A stretch of 64,000 bases of DNA from Bradyrhizobium manausense (GCF_018131105.1 NZ_JAFCJI010000001.1:2108001-2172000); one strand, 5' to 3'. Counted from the first letter of the stretch, positions 37,451-47,426 are shown. A program made the numbers and translations. The notes: a model not told the origin generated them from the sequence alone.

Positions 37451-37738
37451 ATGCGGACAGTGCTGCACAAGGGCGTCGACCGGATCGCGCTTTTGAGTGT
37501 GATCATTCTCGGCGTGGGCGTCACGGAGGCCTTGGCGACACCCCTGACGCCATTCCGCTATGAGGCGCAGGCCCAGCGCCATTGCCCCGGCGACAAGGTG
37601 GTGTGGCTGGATTTCAGGAAGGGCGTCTACTACCGCAAAGGCCAGAAGCTCTATGGGCAGGGATTCGATGGCAGCTTCGTCTGCCTGAGCGAAGCGCGTG
37701 ACAGTCTCTATCGCAGCTCGCCATTGGGTTTGCGCTGA
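37451..37738 (+). CDS. Exported hypothetical protein
   Basis: 95 residues. The hydrophobic N-terminal segment RIALLSVIILGVGVTEALA serves as signal, followed by a conserved-looking mature part HCPGDKVVWLDFRKGVYYRK and GQKLYGQGFDGSFVCLSEAR, with two cysteines. The sequence CPxDxVVWxxxxxGxYxxKG is reminiscent of short rhizobial exported proteins. GGGGAG abuts ATG 37451, so translation could start slightly elsewhere. Unknown function. Confidence 0.8.
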   Translation: MRTVLHKGVDRIALLSVIILGVGVTEALATPLTPFRYEAQAQRHCPGDKVVWLDFRKGVYYRKGQKLYGQGFDGSFVCLSEARDSLYRSSPLGLR

Positions 37739-37756
37739 GCGGCGCGCAGGCCCCGT

Positions 37757-37885
37757 CTATTTCTGGTTCGGCAGCGTCACCGGGACATGCGGGGAGGTGC
37801 TGATGACCCGGGGACTTCCGTCGGCATGGGTGCGGCCGCCGCGGATCAGGGACTCCAGAACCAGGAAGAACTTCTCGGCTAGCAT
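37757..37885 (-). CDS. Possible 42-residue protein
   Basis: MLAEKFFLVLESLIRGGRTH then ADGSPRVISTSPHVPVTLPN. AAGGTG is 6 bases before ATG 37885. Amphipathic N-terminal helix and Pro/Ser tail. Its stop lies 18 bp from the convergent gene. No family name available. Confidence 0.5.
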   Translation of the reverse strand: MLAEKFFLVLESLIRGGRTHADGSPRVISTSPHVPVTLPNQK

Positions 37886-38033
37886 GTGCGTCACCTTGAT
37901 TGGTGTGGCCTCTTGAAATTTAGGTCGAGGCGCCGAACGCGGAAATTCAATCAACTAAACGGGAGCGGGATCATCCCGCATGCTGCGCCGCTGTGGTGCA
38001 GCGATCTGAAAATACGAAAAAAAGCGCCGGCGA

Positions 38034-38132
38034 TTAGCCGAAGACAAGGGCGGCGAGGCTCGAGCAGAGCAGGACCAGACCGCCTGCGGTCAAAGCCAGA
38101 AAGCCGTCGGATACGAGGTCATGTTTGCGCAT
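38034..38132 (-). CDS. 32-residue membrane microprotein
   Basis: MRKHDLVSDGFLALTAGGLV then LLCSSLAALVFG. Charged start and one membrane helix to the C-terminus. CAGGTG is close upstream. Read directly from the sequence; family unknown. Confidence 0.5.
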   Translation of the reverse strand: MRKHDLVSDGFLALTAGGLVLLCSSLAALVFG

Positions 38133-38235
38133 GGGACACCTGCTGCTCTCGTCCTCGATGCTCGATCGGATTCATTAAAATTGTCCGAACGTGCCGTCTT
38201 GAAGAGGTGATGCAATGTCGCCCGCGCGAGCGCCC

Positions 38236-38325
38236 TCAGGCCCTCGTGCGGTAGCCTTCAAACGCATGGGCCAGAAAGATCCCCGCGCTTACCAGACCCA
38301 TCAGTGCCGAAACCGTCTCGATCAT
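38236..38325 (-). CDS. 29-residue membrane microprotein
   Basis: MIETVSALMGLVSAGIFLAH then AFEGYRTRA: a helix followed by a basic tail (N-out topology expected). GGAA is 8 bases upstream of the ATG. Together with the gene at 38034 it makes a pair of minus-strand microproteins 103 bp apart. Confidence 0.55.
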   Translation of the reverse strand: MIETVSALMGLVSAGIFLAHAFEGYRTRA

Positions 38326-38689
38326 CGTTAAATTCCAATCCCGCCCCTGCACGCGAGAAAACGCGGGCGGCCTTGCACAGTCAAAAGAATTCCAGTGAAG
38401 CCGGCGATATCGGGGGTGGAGTGAGCTTTTGGCGCAACAGCTTGTGCGGGTCTGGTACATCGGAAGCGGTGCCGGCGCCCTCGCGCTCCGTAGATCAACG
38501 GAGAATTGCGAACGTCCTGTTTACCATCCCGGTGCGAACGCTGTGGGCTCCCCATTTCCGCCGTGTTCGGGTTGCGTTATCGTTACCGCCTCTGAGACGG
38601 TGGTGGGCGCCTCGGAGCTTTGAGGTCCGGAAGGCACCCCGTAGGCAAGCGGGTTGGGTCAGTCTCCGGCGAAATGGTATTTGGGGCGA
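38326..38689. other. Intergenic region upstream of rlpA
   Basis: About 360 bp. Divergent promoter space for the microprotein and rlpA. No gene, repeat or terminator supported. Confidence 0.45.
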
Positions 38690-39616
38690 ATGGGGATCCG
38701 ACGGTCAGATTCGGTGGTGCGGGCCGCGCGATGTGTTGCGGTGGTGAGCACCTGCCTGGCGCTCGCCAATTGCGCCTCGTCCAACAAGTTCGCCAGCCGG
38801 GTCGATCCCAAATACGGCGTGTCCTCGAGCCCGCGAGTCGTGGCCTGGGGCGAACCCGTCCCCAAGGGCGGCGGCACCTATCGCGTCGGCAAGCCCTATG
38901 TGGTTGGGGGGCGGACCTACGTGCCGGAGGAGGACGTCAATTATCGCGCTGAGGGCATGGCGTCCTGGTATGGCGATGATTTCCACGGCCGCCTGACCGC
39001 CAATGGCGAAGTGTTCGACATGGGCTCGCTGACGGCGGCCCATCCGACCCTGCCGATGCCGTCCTATGCGCGCGTGACCAACCTGTCGAACGGCAAGTCG
39101 CTGATCGTCCGCGTCAATGACCGCGGACCCTATCACGGCAACCGCCTCATCGACGTCTCGAACAAGGCCGCCGAACTGCTTGAATTCAAAGGCAATGGCG
39201 TCGCCAAGGTTCGGGTCGAATATGTCGGCCGGGCGCCGCTCGAAGGCTCTGACGACCGCCAGTTGATCGCTACCTTGCGTACCGGCGTTCCCGCGCCGTC
39301 GCCCTCGATGGTCCGCGTCGCCTCGGCGCGACCGTTTGTGCCAGAGCTGCCGTCGTCAACCCGTGGCGCCATCCGCGGCGAAGTCCCGATGCCGGAGGGG
39401 CGTCCCTACAGCCTCGGCAACACCTCCGCCGATGTCGCCTCGATCAACGCGACTTCGGAGATGTCGGCCTCGAGCCGCAGCCGGGGCCGGGCGCTCCAGA
39501 ATGCCAGGCAGGTTTCCTATGATCCGGATGGTCGCTATGCGACCGAGAGCACTCCCGGCGCGTCCGACGGCGCAGCCGAAGCCCGCAGCATCCTCACCGG
39601 CCGCGGCCTGTACTGA
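38690..39616 (+). CDS. rlpA: RlpA-like septal ring lipoprotein (lytic transglycosylase)
   Basis: 308 residues. The N-terminus ends in a lipobox-like LALANCASS, so it is probably an outer-membrane lipoprotein. The double-psi beta-barrel is EGMASWYGDDFHGRLTANGE, ARVTNLSNGKSLIVRVNDRG and GPYHGNRLIDVSNKAAELL, covering about residues 88-180. RlpA cleaves glycan strands lacking peptide stems at the septum. The C-terminal 120 residues are Pro/Ser-rich and no SPOR domain is evident. ATG 38690 has GGGG upstream. Confidence 0.88.
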   Translation: MGIRRSDSVVRAARCVAVVSTCLALANCASSNKFASRVDPKYGVSSSPRVVAWGEPVPKGGGTYRVGKPYVVGGRTYVPEEDVNYRAEGMASWYGDDFHGRLTANGEVFDMGSLTAAHPTLPMPSYARVTNLSNGKSLIVRVNDRGPYHGNRLIDVSNKAAELLEFKGNGVAKVRVEYVGRAPLEGSDDRQLIATLRTGVPAPSPSMVRVASARPFVPELPSSTRGAIRGEVPMPEGRPYSLGNTSADVASINATSEMSASSRSRGRALQNARQVSYDPDGRYATESTPGASDGAAEARSILTGRGLY

Positions 39617-39637
39617 TCCCGAATTGCGTGCCGCGAC

Positions 39638-40594
39638 CTAGCGTGACGCCGCTTCGCGCAGGAACCTGACAAGCGCGGCATTCACCTCATCCGGCCGTTC
39701 CTGCTGCACCCAATGGCCGGCGCCATCGATGATCAGTTTTCGTGTGAGATTGGGCAGCACGCGCTCCAGTTCGTTGACGCGCTTGGCGCCGATCAGGCCG
39801 GTAATGACGGCGTCCCGCGAGCCGGCAATGAAGAGTGAAGGCTGCTGAATCTGCGCATCCTGCCAGGGCGCGGTCAGCTCCCAATTGCGGTCGAGGTTGC
39901 GATACCAGTTCAGTCCGCCGCGGAAGCCGGACTTGCGGAAGCTCTCGGTGAAATGAGCGAGATCGTCCGCGCTTAGCCACGCCGGCAGCGGCTCCTCAGC
40001 TGTCGCATGGCCTAGAAATCCCTTGCCTTCCCGCACGAACATTGCAGCGTTCGGATCGGCCAATCCGCGCCCGCCGAGCACGATGCGCATGGTGCGGGCG
40101 ACGTCATGCTCGAACTCGGCCTCGGCGACCCCGGGCGCCTGGAAGTACTGCCAGTAGAAATTGCTAATGCCGCCCTGGCGCAGCAATTCGAGCGGTCTGC
40201 CGCGTCCGCGGAACGGCGGCGGCACGCTGAGGCCCGCGACGGCGCTGAAGATATCGGGGCGAAACAGCGCCGCATGCCAGGCAACCGGCGCGCCCCAGTC
40301 GTGGCCGACCACGATGGCCTTGGTCTCGCCGAGCGCCTGCACCAGGCCGACCACGTCGCCGACGAGGTCGAGGATCGAATAGGCTGATACCTCCGGGGGA
40401 GCCGCGCTCTGGCCGTAGCCGCGCATGTCAGGGGCGACGACATGAAATCCGGCGGCCGCCAGCGCCGGGATCTGATGGCGCCAGGAGTACGACAGTTCTG
40501 GCCAGCCGTGGCACAGCACCACCAGCGGGCCCTGGCCGGCCTCACGGACGAAGAGGTCGATCCCATTGGCCTTGATCACGCGGGTCGTGGACAT
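39638..40594 (-). CDS. Epoxide-hydrolase-like alpha/beta hydrolase
   Basis: 318 residues. Oxyanion motif HGWPELSYSW, nucleophile Asp in VVGHDWGAPVAW, acid Asp in FIAGSRDAVI and base His in GAGHWVQQERP. Asp (not Ser) as nucleophile and the HGWP start are typical of soluble epoxide hydrolases and haloalkane dehalogenases; cap-domain tyrosines are plausible in NFYWQYFQAPG and LNWYRNLDRNW. Epoxide hydrolysis is the best guess. Convergent with rlpA, divergent from dacC. Confidence 0.88.
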   Translation of the reverse strand: MSTTRVIKANGIDLFVREAGQGPLVVLCHGWPELSYSWRHQIPALAAAGFHVVAPDMRGYGQSAAPPEVSAYSILDLVGDVVGLVQALGETKAIVVGHDWGAPVAWHAALFRPDIFSAVAGLSVPPPFRGRGRPLELLRQGGISNFYWQYFQAPGVAEAEFEHDVARTMRIVLGGRGLADPNAAMFVREGKGFLGHATAEEPLPAWLSADDLAHFTESFRKSGFRGGLNWYRNLDRNWELTAPWQDAQIQQPSLFIAGSRDAVITGLIGAKRVNELERVLPNLTRKLIIDGAGHWVQQERPDEVNAALVRFLREAASR

Positions 40595-40747
40595 CGCTTT
40601 TCAGCCTTGTTTCAGGGGTTTGGTCGAAAAACATCAGGTGCCACGATAGGGATGCGACGAGAATCGTGCAATCTCTGGGGCGGGCGCCGATCCGCGTGTT
40701 GTTCGCCCCTGTTCCATTTGTTAGAACGCCGCTCTCAGGGCTTCGCC

Positions 40748-42010
40748 ATGGCATTTCGTCTCATCTCGTTGCGTCACACCGGGGTTACAGCCGGGGCGCT
40801 GGGGCGCGGGCTGATCGCAGCGGCGCTCGCGATGAGCGTCGGCTGGGGCGGCGTGCTCTACGCCGCAAACCAGAGCGTCCAGGGCGCCAAGAAAACCGAA
40901 GATGCCGGCTTCGACGGTGATGCCCCCACGGCGATCCTGATCGAGGCCTCCAGCGGCAGCGTGCTGTTCGAGAAGAACGCCGACGAGCTGCGCGCGCCCT
41001 CCAGCATGATGAAGCTCGTGACTGCGGAGGTCGTGTTCAACGCGATCAAGAAGGGCGATGTCAAGCTGACCGACGAATACCGGATCAGCGAGAATGCCTG
41101 GCGCAAGGGTGGCGCCCCCTCCGGCACATCGACCATGTTCGCGGCAATCAACAGCAAGGTTTCGGTCGACGATCTCCTGCATGGCGCGATCATCCAGAGC
41201 GGCAACGACGCCTGCATCGCGCTCGCCGAAGGCATCGCCGGCAACGAGCGGATATTCGCATCCGACTTCATGACCAAGCGCGCTCGTGAGCTCGGCCTGA
41301 CCAAATCGACCTTCGCCAATTCCAATGGCTTGCCCGACCCCGGCAACAAGATGACGGTTCGCGAGCTCGGCATGCTCGCCCGGCACATCATTCTGGACTT
41401 CCCCGAATTCTACAAACTGTTCGGCGAGAAGGAGTTCACCTGGAACAAGATTCGCCAGCCCAATCGCAATCCGCTCCTGAATTCGATGGAAGGCGCCGAC
41501 GGCCTGAAGACCGGCTACACCAAGGAAGGCGGCTACGGGATGGTCGGCTCGACCGTGCAGAACGGCACGCGGTTGATCGTCGTCGTCAATGGCCTGGAAG
41601 ATTCCGAGGACCGCGCCACCGAAGCCAAGAAGATGCTGGAATGGGGGTTTCGCAATTTCGAGACCCGCACGCTGATCGCGGCCGGCCAGCCGGTCGGCTA
41701 CGCTAAGGTGTTTGGCGGCGAAAGCCGCTCGGTGAAGCTCGTCGCGAAAGAGCCAGTGAAGGTGATGGTCCACAAGAGCGGCGGCGACAAGCTGATCGCG
41801 CGTGTGGTCTACAGCGGTCCCGTGCGCGCGCCGGTTCGGGAGGGGCAGCAGGTCGGCGTGGTCAAGGTCTGGCGTAGCGGCAACATCGCGGTCGAGACGC
41901 CGGTCTATGCGGCCGAAGCGATCGGCACCGGCTCGACCGTGCGGCGCGCGCTCGACGGCGCCAGCGAGCTCGTGATCGGTATGTTCCGCGCAGGCGCCGA
42001 GAAACTCTGA
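40748..42010 (+). CDS. dacC: D-alanyl-D-alanine carboxypeptidase (PBP5/6 family)
   Basis: 420 residues; trims the terminal D-Ala of peptidoglycan stems in the periplasm. N-terminal hydrophobic signal/anchor (ALGRGLIAAALAMSVGWG). Catalytic motifs: SSMMK (SxxK), SGN (SxN in IQSGNDACIALAEG), and KTG (DGLKTGYTKEGGYGM). The C-terminal PBP5 beta domain follows. ATG 40748 is chosen; the open frame extends well upstream through the divergent promoter. First of a plus-strand run into tmk (2 bp gap). Confidence 0.93.
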   Translation: MAFRLISLRHTGVTAGALGRGLIAAALAMSVGWGGVLYAANQSVQGAKKTEDAGFDGDAPTAILIEASSGSVLFEKNADELRAPSSMMKLVTAEVVFNAIKKGDVKLTDEYRISENAWRKGGAPSGTSTMFAAINSKVSVDDLLHGAIIQSGNDACIALAEGIAGNERIFASDFMTKRARELGLTKSTFANSNGLPDPGNKMTVRELGMLARHIILDFPEFYKLFGEKEFTWNKIRQPNRNPLLNSMEGADGLKTGYTKEGGYGMVGSTVQNGTRLIVVVNGLEDSEDRATEAKKMLEWGFRNFETRTLIAAGQPVGYAKVFGGESRSVKLVAKEPVKVMVHKSGGDKLIARVVYSGPVRAPVREGQQVGVVKVWRSGNIAVETPVYAAEAIGTGSTVRRALDGASELVIGMFRAGAEKL

Positions 42011-42012
42011 CC

Positions 42013-42699
42013 ATGAGCGAGAGCGCGGTAAAATGGCCGTCCGGACGCGGACGCTTCATCACTTTTGAAGGCGGCGAGGGGACGGGCAAGTCGACTCAGA
42101 TCAAGAAGCTCGCCGACCGCCTCAAGGCGGCAAGGATGCGCATTCTCGTGACGCGCGAGCCGGGCGGCTCACCAGGCGCCGAGATCATGCGGCATTTGGT
42201 GCTGTCAGGTATGGGCAAGCTGCTCGGTGCGGATGCGGAGACGCTGCTGTTTGCGGCCGCCCGCGATGACCATGTCCGTACGGTGATACAGCCTGCGCTC
42301 AACCAGGGCATCTGGGTCCTATGCGACCGCTTCGCCGACTCGACGCGGGCCTATCAGGGCAGCCTCGGCAGCGTACCCACCGCGCTGATCAACGCGATGC
42401 AGCGGGTCACGATCGGCGATCTCAAGCCTGACCTCACCATCATCCTCGACCTTCCGGTCGAGATCGGCCTGGCGCGCGCGGCGGCGCGGCGTGGCAATGG
42501 CACGCCTGACAGGTTTGAGGGCGAGAAGCTCGCCTTCCACCAGGGCCTGCGCGAGGCCTATCGCAAGATCGCAGCGGACGAGCCTTCGCGTTGCGTGCTG
42601 GTCGACGCCAATTCCGATCCTGACACGATTGCAGGGCGTGTCTGGACCGCGCTGCGTGACCGACTCCTGCCGACGCCAGCCTCGGTGGTCTCCGCATGA
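42013..42699 (+). CDS. tmk: Thymidylate kinase
   Basis: 228 residues. Phosphorylates dTMP to dTDP. P-loop FEGGEGTGKSTQ at residue 17, the DR motif LCDRFADSTRAYQG around 100, and LDLPVEIGLARAAARRG. Starts 2 bp after dacC and overlaps holB by 4 bp, so it is in an operon with both. Confidence 0.95.
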   Translation: MSESAVKWPSGRGRFITFEGGEGTGKSTQIKKLADRLKAARMRILVTREPGGSPGAEIMRHLVLSGMGKLLGADAETLLFAAARDDHVRTVIQPALNQGIWVLCDRFADSTRAYQGSLGSVPTALINAMQRVTIGDLKPDLTIILDLPVEIGLARAAARRGNGTPDRFEGEKLAFHQGLREAYRKIAADEPSRCVLVDANSDPDTIAGRVWTALRDRLLPTPASVVSA

Positions 42700-43742
42700 G
42701 CCCGCGTCAGGTCGAGCGCGAGAGCGCCATTCCGCATCCGCGCGAGACGAGCTTTCTATTTGGCCATCGCGAGGCCGAGACCGCGCTGCTGACGGCCTAT
42801 CGCAGTGGGCGCATCCCGCATGCGTGGCTGATCGGCGGGCCGCAGGGCATCGGCAAGGCGACGCTGGCCTACCGCATGGCGCGCTTCGTGCTCGCTCACG
42901 GCCAGCCGCTGGCGCCGTCAGTGCAGGCGGCCGAAGATCTCGCGCTTGATCCTGACGACGCCGTGGCGCGGCAGGTCGCGGCGAGTTCGCATGGCGGCTT
43001 GCTGACGCTGGAACGCACTGCCAACGACCGCGGTGTGATGCGGACCGTCATCACCGTGGACGAGACGCGCGAGACGATTTCGTTCTTCGGCTCGACGGCG
43101 GCCGCCGAAGGCTGGCGCGTCTGCATCGTCGACACCGTCGACGAGCTCAATCCCAATGCGGCGAACGCGCTGCTGAAGATCCTCGAGGAACCGCCGCAGC
43201 GATCGCTGTTCCTGCTGGTGAGCCACGCGCCGGCGCGCGTACTCGCCACGATCCAGTCGCGTTGTCGCAAGCTGCGCCTGCGTGCGCTCGCGACCGACGA
43301 GGTGATCGGCGCGGCCGCCGCGGCCGCCGACCTCGCTCCGACCGATCTGGCGCTACGCGAGGCCGCGGAGGCCTCCGAAGGCAGCGTCGCACGGGCACTG
43401 ACGCTGCTTGGCGGCGATGCGCTCAAACTCCAGCAGCGCACGGCGGCGATGCTCGCACGCCTGCCGCAGGTCGATCCGCGCGAATTGCACACGCTCGGCG
43501 AATCCCTTGGCATTAGCGACCGCGTCGCGCTTGCGGCCTTCATCGACGGCATCGATCGCTGGATCGCGGACAGCCTGCACGCGGACGAGGCCAATGCCAA
43601 CCAGAACCTGCCGCGCCTTGCGCGACTAGCTGAGGTATGGGAAAAGATCGTCCGCGCCGCGCGCGACACTGAAACCTACAATCTGGAGCGAAAGCCCTTG
43701 GTTTTCTCGGTGTTCGGCTGGCTGGCGGACGCAACGCGCTAG
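42696..43742 (+). CDS. holB: DNA polymerase III subunit delta'
   Basis: 348 residues of the clamp-loader delta' subunit. P-loop-like [19 protein letters not shown] near residue 47, the acidic/strand segment [20 protein letters not shown] and the SRC sensor [11 protein letters not shown]. The tmk-holB pairing is common in bacteria. Overlaps tmk (ATGA). Confidence 0.93.
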   Translation: MSPRQVERESAIPHPRETSFLFGHREAETALLTAYRSGRIPHAWLIGGPQGIGKATLAYRMARFVLAHGQPLAPSVQAAEDLALDPDDAVARQVAASSHGGLLTLERTANDRGVMRTVITVDETRETISFFGSTAAAEGWRVCIVDTVDELNPNAANALLKILEEPPQRSLFLLVSHAPARVLATIQSRCRKLRLRALATDEVIGAAAAAADLAPTDLALREAAEASEGSVARALTLLGGDALKLQQRTAAMLARLPQVDPRELHTLGESLGISDRVALAAFIDGIDRWIADSLHADEANANQNLPRLARLAEVWEKIVRAARDTETYNLERKPLVFSVFGWLADATR

Positions 43743-43789
43743 GCGCAGATTCGTTTCCAATTTTTGAGAAGCCGGCAAAGGAATTCGTC

Positions 43790-45769
43790 GTGGCACCGCG
43801 AGCTAAGAAAACCGCCAAGGGCAAGAAGCCTGCGAAGAAGGCCGCCAAGAAAGCTGCGAAAAAATCGGCAAAGGCGCTCGCACGCAAAGCTGGCAAGAAG
43901 GTCACGAAGACCAAGAAGGCTGCCGCCAAGAAGGGCGCTGCGAAGGCTGCAAAGAAAGCCGGCAAGAAGGTCGCGAAGAAGCAGGTCGTCGCCAGGAAGG
44001 CCTCCAAGAACGCTTCCAAAAAAGTGATTGCCAAAAAGCCCGCCAAGGCTTCGGCGAAAAAGGTGGCCAGGAAGGCGAAGGTGACCGCGCCGGCCGTGGT
44101 CGCCACGCCGGCTCCCGTCGCTACGTCGCCAAAGGCTGTGAAGTCCAAAGCGTCAAAGCCCACGGCGTCGCTTGCGCCCAAGCCCGCGGCTGCACCGAAG
44201 GCCACCGCGCCCGTAGCAGCCCCCGCGCGCGACAACGTGTTCTACATCACCACAGCCATCGCCTATCCCAACGGTGTTCCGCATATCGGCCATGCCTATG
44301 AGGCGATCGCGACCGACGTGTTGGCGCGCTTTGCGCGGCTTGACGGCAAGGACGTCTTCTTTCTGACCGGTACCGACGAGCACGGTCTGAAGATGGTCCA
44401 GACCGCGCAGAACGAGGGCCTGACGCCGGCCGCGCTCGCAACCCGCAATGCCGGCCGCTTCAAGGAGATGGACGAGCGGTTGAATGTGTCGTTCGATCGC
44501 TTCATTCGCACCACCGAAGAGCAGCACCATCGATCAAGCCAGGAGATCTGGCGGCGCATGGAAGCGAACGGCGACATTTACGCCGACACCTATTCCGGCT
44601 GGTACTCGGTGCGTGATGAGGCCTATTACGCCGAGGACGAGACGCGCCTGAACGACGATGGCGTGCGGTTGGGCCCGCAGGGGACGCCGGTCGAGTGGGT
44701 CGAGGAGAAGAGCTATTTCTTCCGCCTCTCGGCCTATCAGGATAAGCTGCTCGGGCTCTATTCGGATCACCCTGATTTCATCGGACCTGACTCGCGCAAG
44801 AACGAGGTGGTGAGCTTCGTCAAGGGCGGCCTGCGCGATCTCTCGATCTCGCGCACGACCTTCGACTGGGGCGTCAAGGTGCCCGGCGACGAAGAGCACG
44901 TGATGTATGTCTGGGTCGACGCGCTGACCAACTATATCACCGGCGTCGGCTTTCCCGACGAGAGCGACGAGAACTGGCGCTACTGGCCGGCCGATGTGCA
45001 CATCATCGGCAAGGACATCATCCGTTTCCATGCTGTGTACTGGCCGGCGTTCCTGATGTCGGCAGGCATTCCCGTGCAGAAGCGGGTCTATGCTCACGGT
45101 TTCCTGTTCAACAGGGGTGAGAAGATGTCGAAGTCGGTCGGCAACGTCGTCGATCCCTTCAATCTCGCCGACCAGTACGGCGTCGACCAGATGCGCTATT
45201 TCTTCCTGCGCGAGGTGCCGTTCGGCCAGGACGGCAATTACAACCACGAGGCCATCGTCGCCCGCATCAATGCCGATCTTGCCAACGATCTCGGCAATCT
45301 CGCGCAGCGCTCGCTGTCGATGATCGCCAAGCAACTCGGCGGCGTGCTGCCCGAGCCCGGCGAGTTCAGCGACAACGACAAGGCGATCCTGGCGATGGCC
45401 GATGGCATGGTCGCCGCGTCGCGCGAGGCGATGTCGACGCAGCAGATCCATCACTGGCTCAATGCCGTGTGGGCCGTAGTTGCGGAGGCCAACCGCTATT
45501 TCGCGGGCGAGGCGCCGTGGGCGCTGGCCAAGACCGATCCTGCCAGGCAGAAGACGGTGCTCTACGTCACCGCCGAGGTCGTGCGCCAGATTGCGATCCT
45601 GGCCCAGCCGGCAATGCCGACTGCATCCAGCTTGCTGCTCGACAGCCTCGGGGTCCCTGCAAACGAGCGCAATTTCGCGATGCTCGGCGGCGGCAGGCGG
45701 ATCGCACCCGGCTCGACGCTACCCGCGCCGACGCCGGCGTTCCCACGCTACGTCGAGCCGGCGGCCTAA
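43790..45769 (+). CDS. metG: Methionyl-tRNA synthetase with long Lys/Ala-rich N-terminal extension
   Basis: 659 residues, GTG start at 43790. Residues 1-145 are Lys/Ala/Pro low complexity ([24 protein letters not shown]), like histone H1-type tails, with no in-frame ATG before the synthetase. The catalytic part begins [20 protein letters not shown] (HIGH motif, about residue 165), continues with [10 protein letters not shown] and [11 protein letters not shown], and has KMSKS in [13 protein letters not shown] (about 445). There is no C-terminal EMAP-like tRNA-binding domain; the basic tail might replace it, which is only a hypothesis. Confidence 0.94.
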   Translation: MAPRAKKTAKGKKPAKKAAKKAAKKSAKALARKAGKKVTKTKKAAAKKGAAKAAKKAGKKVAKKQVVARKASKNASKKVIAKKPAKASAKKVARKAKVTAPAVVATPAPVATSPKAVKSKASKPTASLAPKPAAAPKATAPVAAPARDNVFYITTAIAYPNGVPHIGHAYEAIATDVLARFARLDGKDVFFLTGTDEHGLKMVQTAQNEGLTPAALATRNAGRFKEMDERLNVSFDRFIRTTEEQHHRSSQEIWRRMEANGDIYADTYSGWYSVRDEAYYAEDETRLNDDGVRLGPQGTPVEWVEEKSYFFRLSAYQDKLLGLYSDHPDFIGPDSRKNEVVSFVKGGLRDLSISRTTFDWGVKVPGDEEHVMYVWVDALTNYITGVGFPDESDENWRYWPADVHIIGKDIIRFHAVYWPAFLMSAGIPVQKRVYAHGFLFNRGEKMSKSVGNVVDPFNLADQYGVDQMRYFFLREVPFGQDGNYNHEAIVARINADLANDLGNLAQRSLSMIAKQLGGVLPEPGEFSDNDKAILAMADGMVAASREAMSTQQIHHWLNAVWAVVAEANRYFAGEAPWALAKTDPARQKTVLYVTAEVVRQIAILAQPAMPTASSLLLDSLGVPANERNFAMLGGGRRIAPGSTLPAPTPAFPRYVEPAA

Positions 45770-45781
45770 GGCGGACAGACG

Positions 45782-46558
45782 ATGCTGGTCGACAGTCACT
45801 GCCATCTGGATTTTCCCGACTTTGCGGAAGATCTCGACGGGATCGTGTCACGTGCGCGCGCGGCCGGGATTGGCCGCATGGTCACGATCTCGACGCGGGT
45901 GCGAAAGCTCGATCACCTGCTCGCCATCGCCGGCCGCTATGACGACGTCTATTGCACGGTCGGCACCCATCCGCACAACGCGGATGAGGAAGACGGCATT
46001 TCGCCGGACGAACTGATCGCGCTGACGCAGCATCCGAAGGTGGTCGCGCTCGGCGAAGCCGGGCTCGACTATTTCTACGACGACGGCTCGCCCGAGGCGC
46101 AGGCGAGGGGCTTTCGTGCTCACATCGCGGCCGCCCGCGCCACCGGCCTTCCGCTGGTGATCCACACCCGCGAGGCGGACGAAGACTGCGCCCGCATACT
46201 GGAAGAGGAGGCGGCGAAAGGATCGTTTCACGCCGTGCTGCATTGTTACACCGGCGGGCGCGAACTGGCGCTGAAGGCGGTGTCGCTCGGACTCTATATT
46301 GGTTTCACGGGCATCCTGACCTTCAAGAAGTCGGATGCCTTGCGTGCGCTCGCGGCCGAACTGCCTGCTGACCGCATTCTGGTTGAAACAGACTCGCCCT
46401 ATCTTGCGCCGGGCAAATTCCGGGGCAAGCGCAACGAGCCGGCCTATGTGGTTGAGGTTGCCAAGGTACTCGCCGAGACGCGCGGCGTGTCGCTTGAAGA
46501 TATCTCACGGCAGACTAGCGAAAACTTCTTCCGCCTGTTCTCCAAGGTGAAAGCTTGA
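45782..46558 (+). CDS. tatD: TatD family metal-dependent hydrolase
   Basis: 258 residues, TIM-barrel metal hydrolase. Metal ligands: DSHCHLDFPDF at the start, GEAGLDYFYD, IHTREADED and HCYTGG, with VETDSPYLAPG near the end. Family members act as DNases or D-aminoacyl/other hydrolases. Lies 12 bp after metG, a typical arrangement. Confidence 0.93.
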   Translation: MLVDSHCHLDFPDFAEDLDGIVSRARAAGIGRMVTISTRVRKLDHLLAIAGRYDDVYCTVGTHPHNADEEDGISPDELIALTQHPKVVALGEAGLDYFYDDGSPEAQARGFRAHIAAARATGLPLVIHTREADEDCARILEEEAAKGSFHAVLHCYTGGRELALKAVSLGLYIGFTGILTFKKSDALRALAAELPADRILVETDSPYLAPGKFRGKRNEPAYVVEVAKVLAETRGVSLEDISRQTSENFFRLFSKVKA

Positions 46559-46571
46559 GGTCCTGAGCCGC

Positions 46572-47369
46572 ATGACGCTGACGCTGACGATCCTGGGCTG
46601 CGGCTCCTCCGCCGGCGTGCCGCGCCCGGCACTTGGCTGGGGTGCCTGCGACCCCAACAATCCCAAGAACCGCCGCCGCCGCTGCTCGCTGCTGGTCGAG
46701 CAAACGTCACACCACGGCACCACGCGCATCGTGATCGACACGTCGCCTGACCTGCGCGAGCAATTGATCTCGACCGATGTCGATCACATCGATGCGGTGT
46801 TCCTGACGCATGAGCATGCCGACCAGACCCACGGCATGGACGACTTACGCTCCGTCGTGATCCACATGCGCAAGCGCATTCCGGTCTACTTCAATCAGTC
46901 GACCGCCAAGGACATCATGGCGCGGTTTTCCTATTGCTACATCTCGCCCGAGGGAAGCGACTATCCGCCGATCCTCGACCGGCATTCGATCGAGGCCGGT
47001 GGGAGCCAGATCATCAGCGGCAAGGGCGGGGACGTGACCATGACCGCGTTCCTGGTCCAGCACGGCAACATTCCCGCGCTCGGCTATCGCATCGGCAACG
47101 CCGCCTACACGCCTGATCTCAACGACATCCCGCGTGAGAGCTGGGGCGCGCTGGAAAACCTCGATCTCTGGATCGTCGATGGCCTGCGCTACACCCCGCA
47201 TGTCAGCCACTTCAGCATCAACGACGCGCTGTCCTGGATCGAACGCTTCAAGCCGAAGCGCGCCGTCATTACCAACATGACGGCCGACGTCGATTACGAG
47301 GTTATCAGGCAGACGCTGCCTGCGGGGGTGGTGCCGGCCTATGACGGCCTGCGGCTGGAGACGCACTAA
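46572..47369 (+). CDS. MBL-fold metallo-hydrolase (PhnP-like)
   Basis: 265 residues. LTILGCGSSAGVPRPALGWG at the start, zinc site FLTHEHADQTHGMDDLR, later His in YTPHVSHFSIND and the C-terminal KRAVITNMTADVDY. Similar to PhnP phosphodiesterase. Starts 13 bp after tatD and is the last gene of the plus-strand run. Confidence 0.9.
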   Translation: MTLTLTILGCGSSAGVPRPALGWGACDPNNPKNRRRRCSLLVEQTSHHGTTRIVIDTSPDLREQLISTDVDHIDAVFLTHEHADQTHGMDDLRSVVIHMRKRIPVYFNQSTAKDIMARFSYCYISPEGSDYPPILDRHSIEAGGSQIISGKGGDVTMTAFLVQHGNIPALGYRIGNAAYTPDLNDIPRESWGALENLDLWIVDGLRYTPHVSHFSINDALSWIERFKPKRAVITNMTADVDYEVIRQTLPAGVVPAYDGLRLETH

Positions 47370-47426
47370 CCTACCAGGCGTAGCGGACGATCGTGTTTCC
47401 AAATGTGTCTGAAGCCTGAACGTGCA

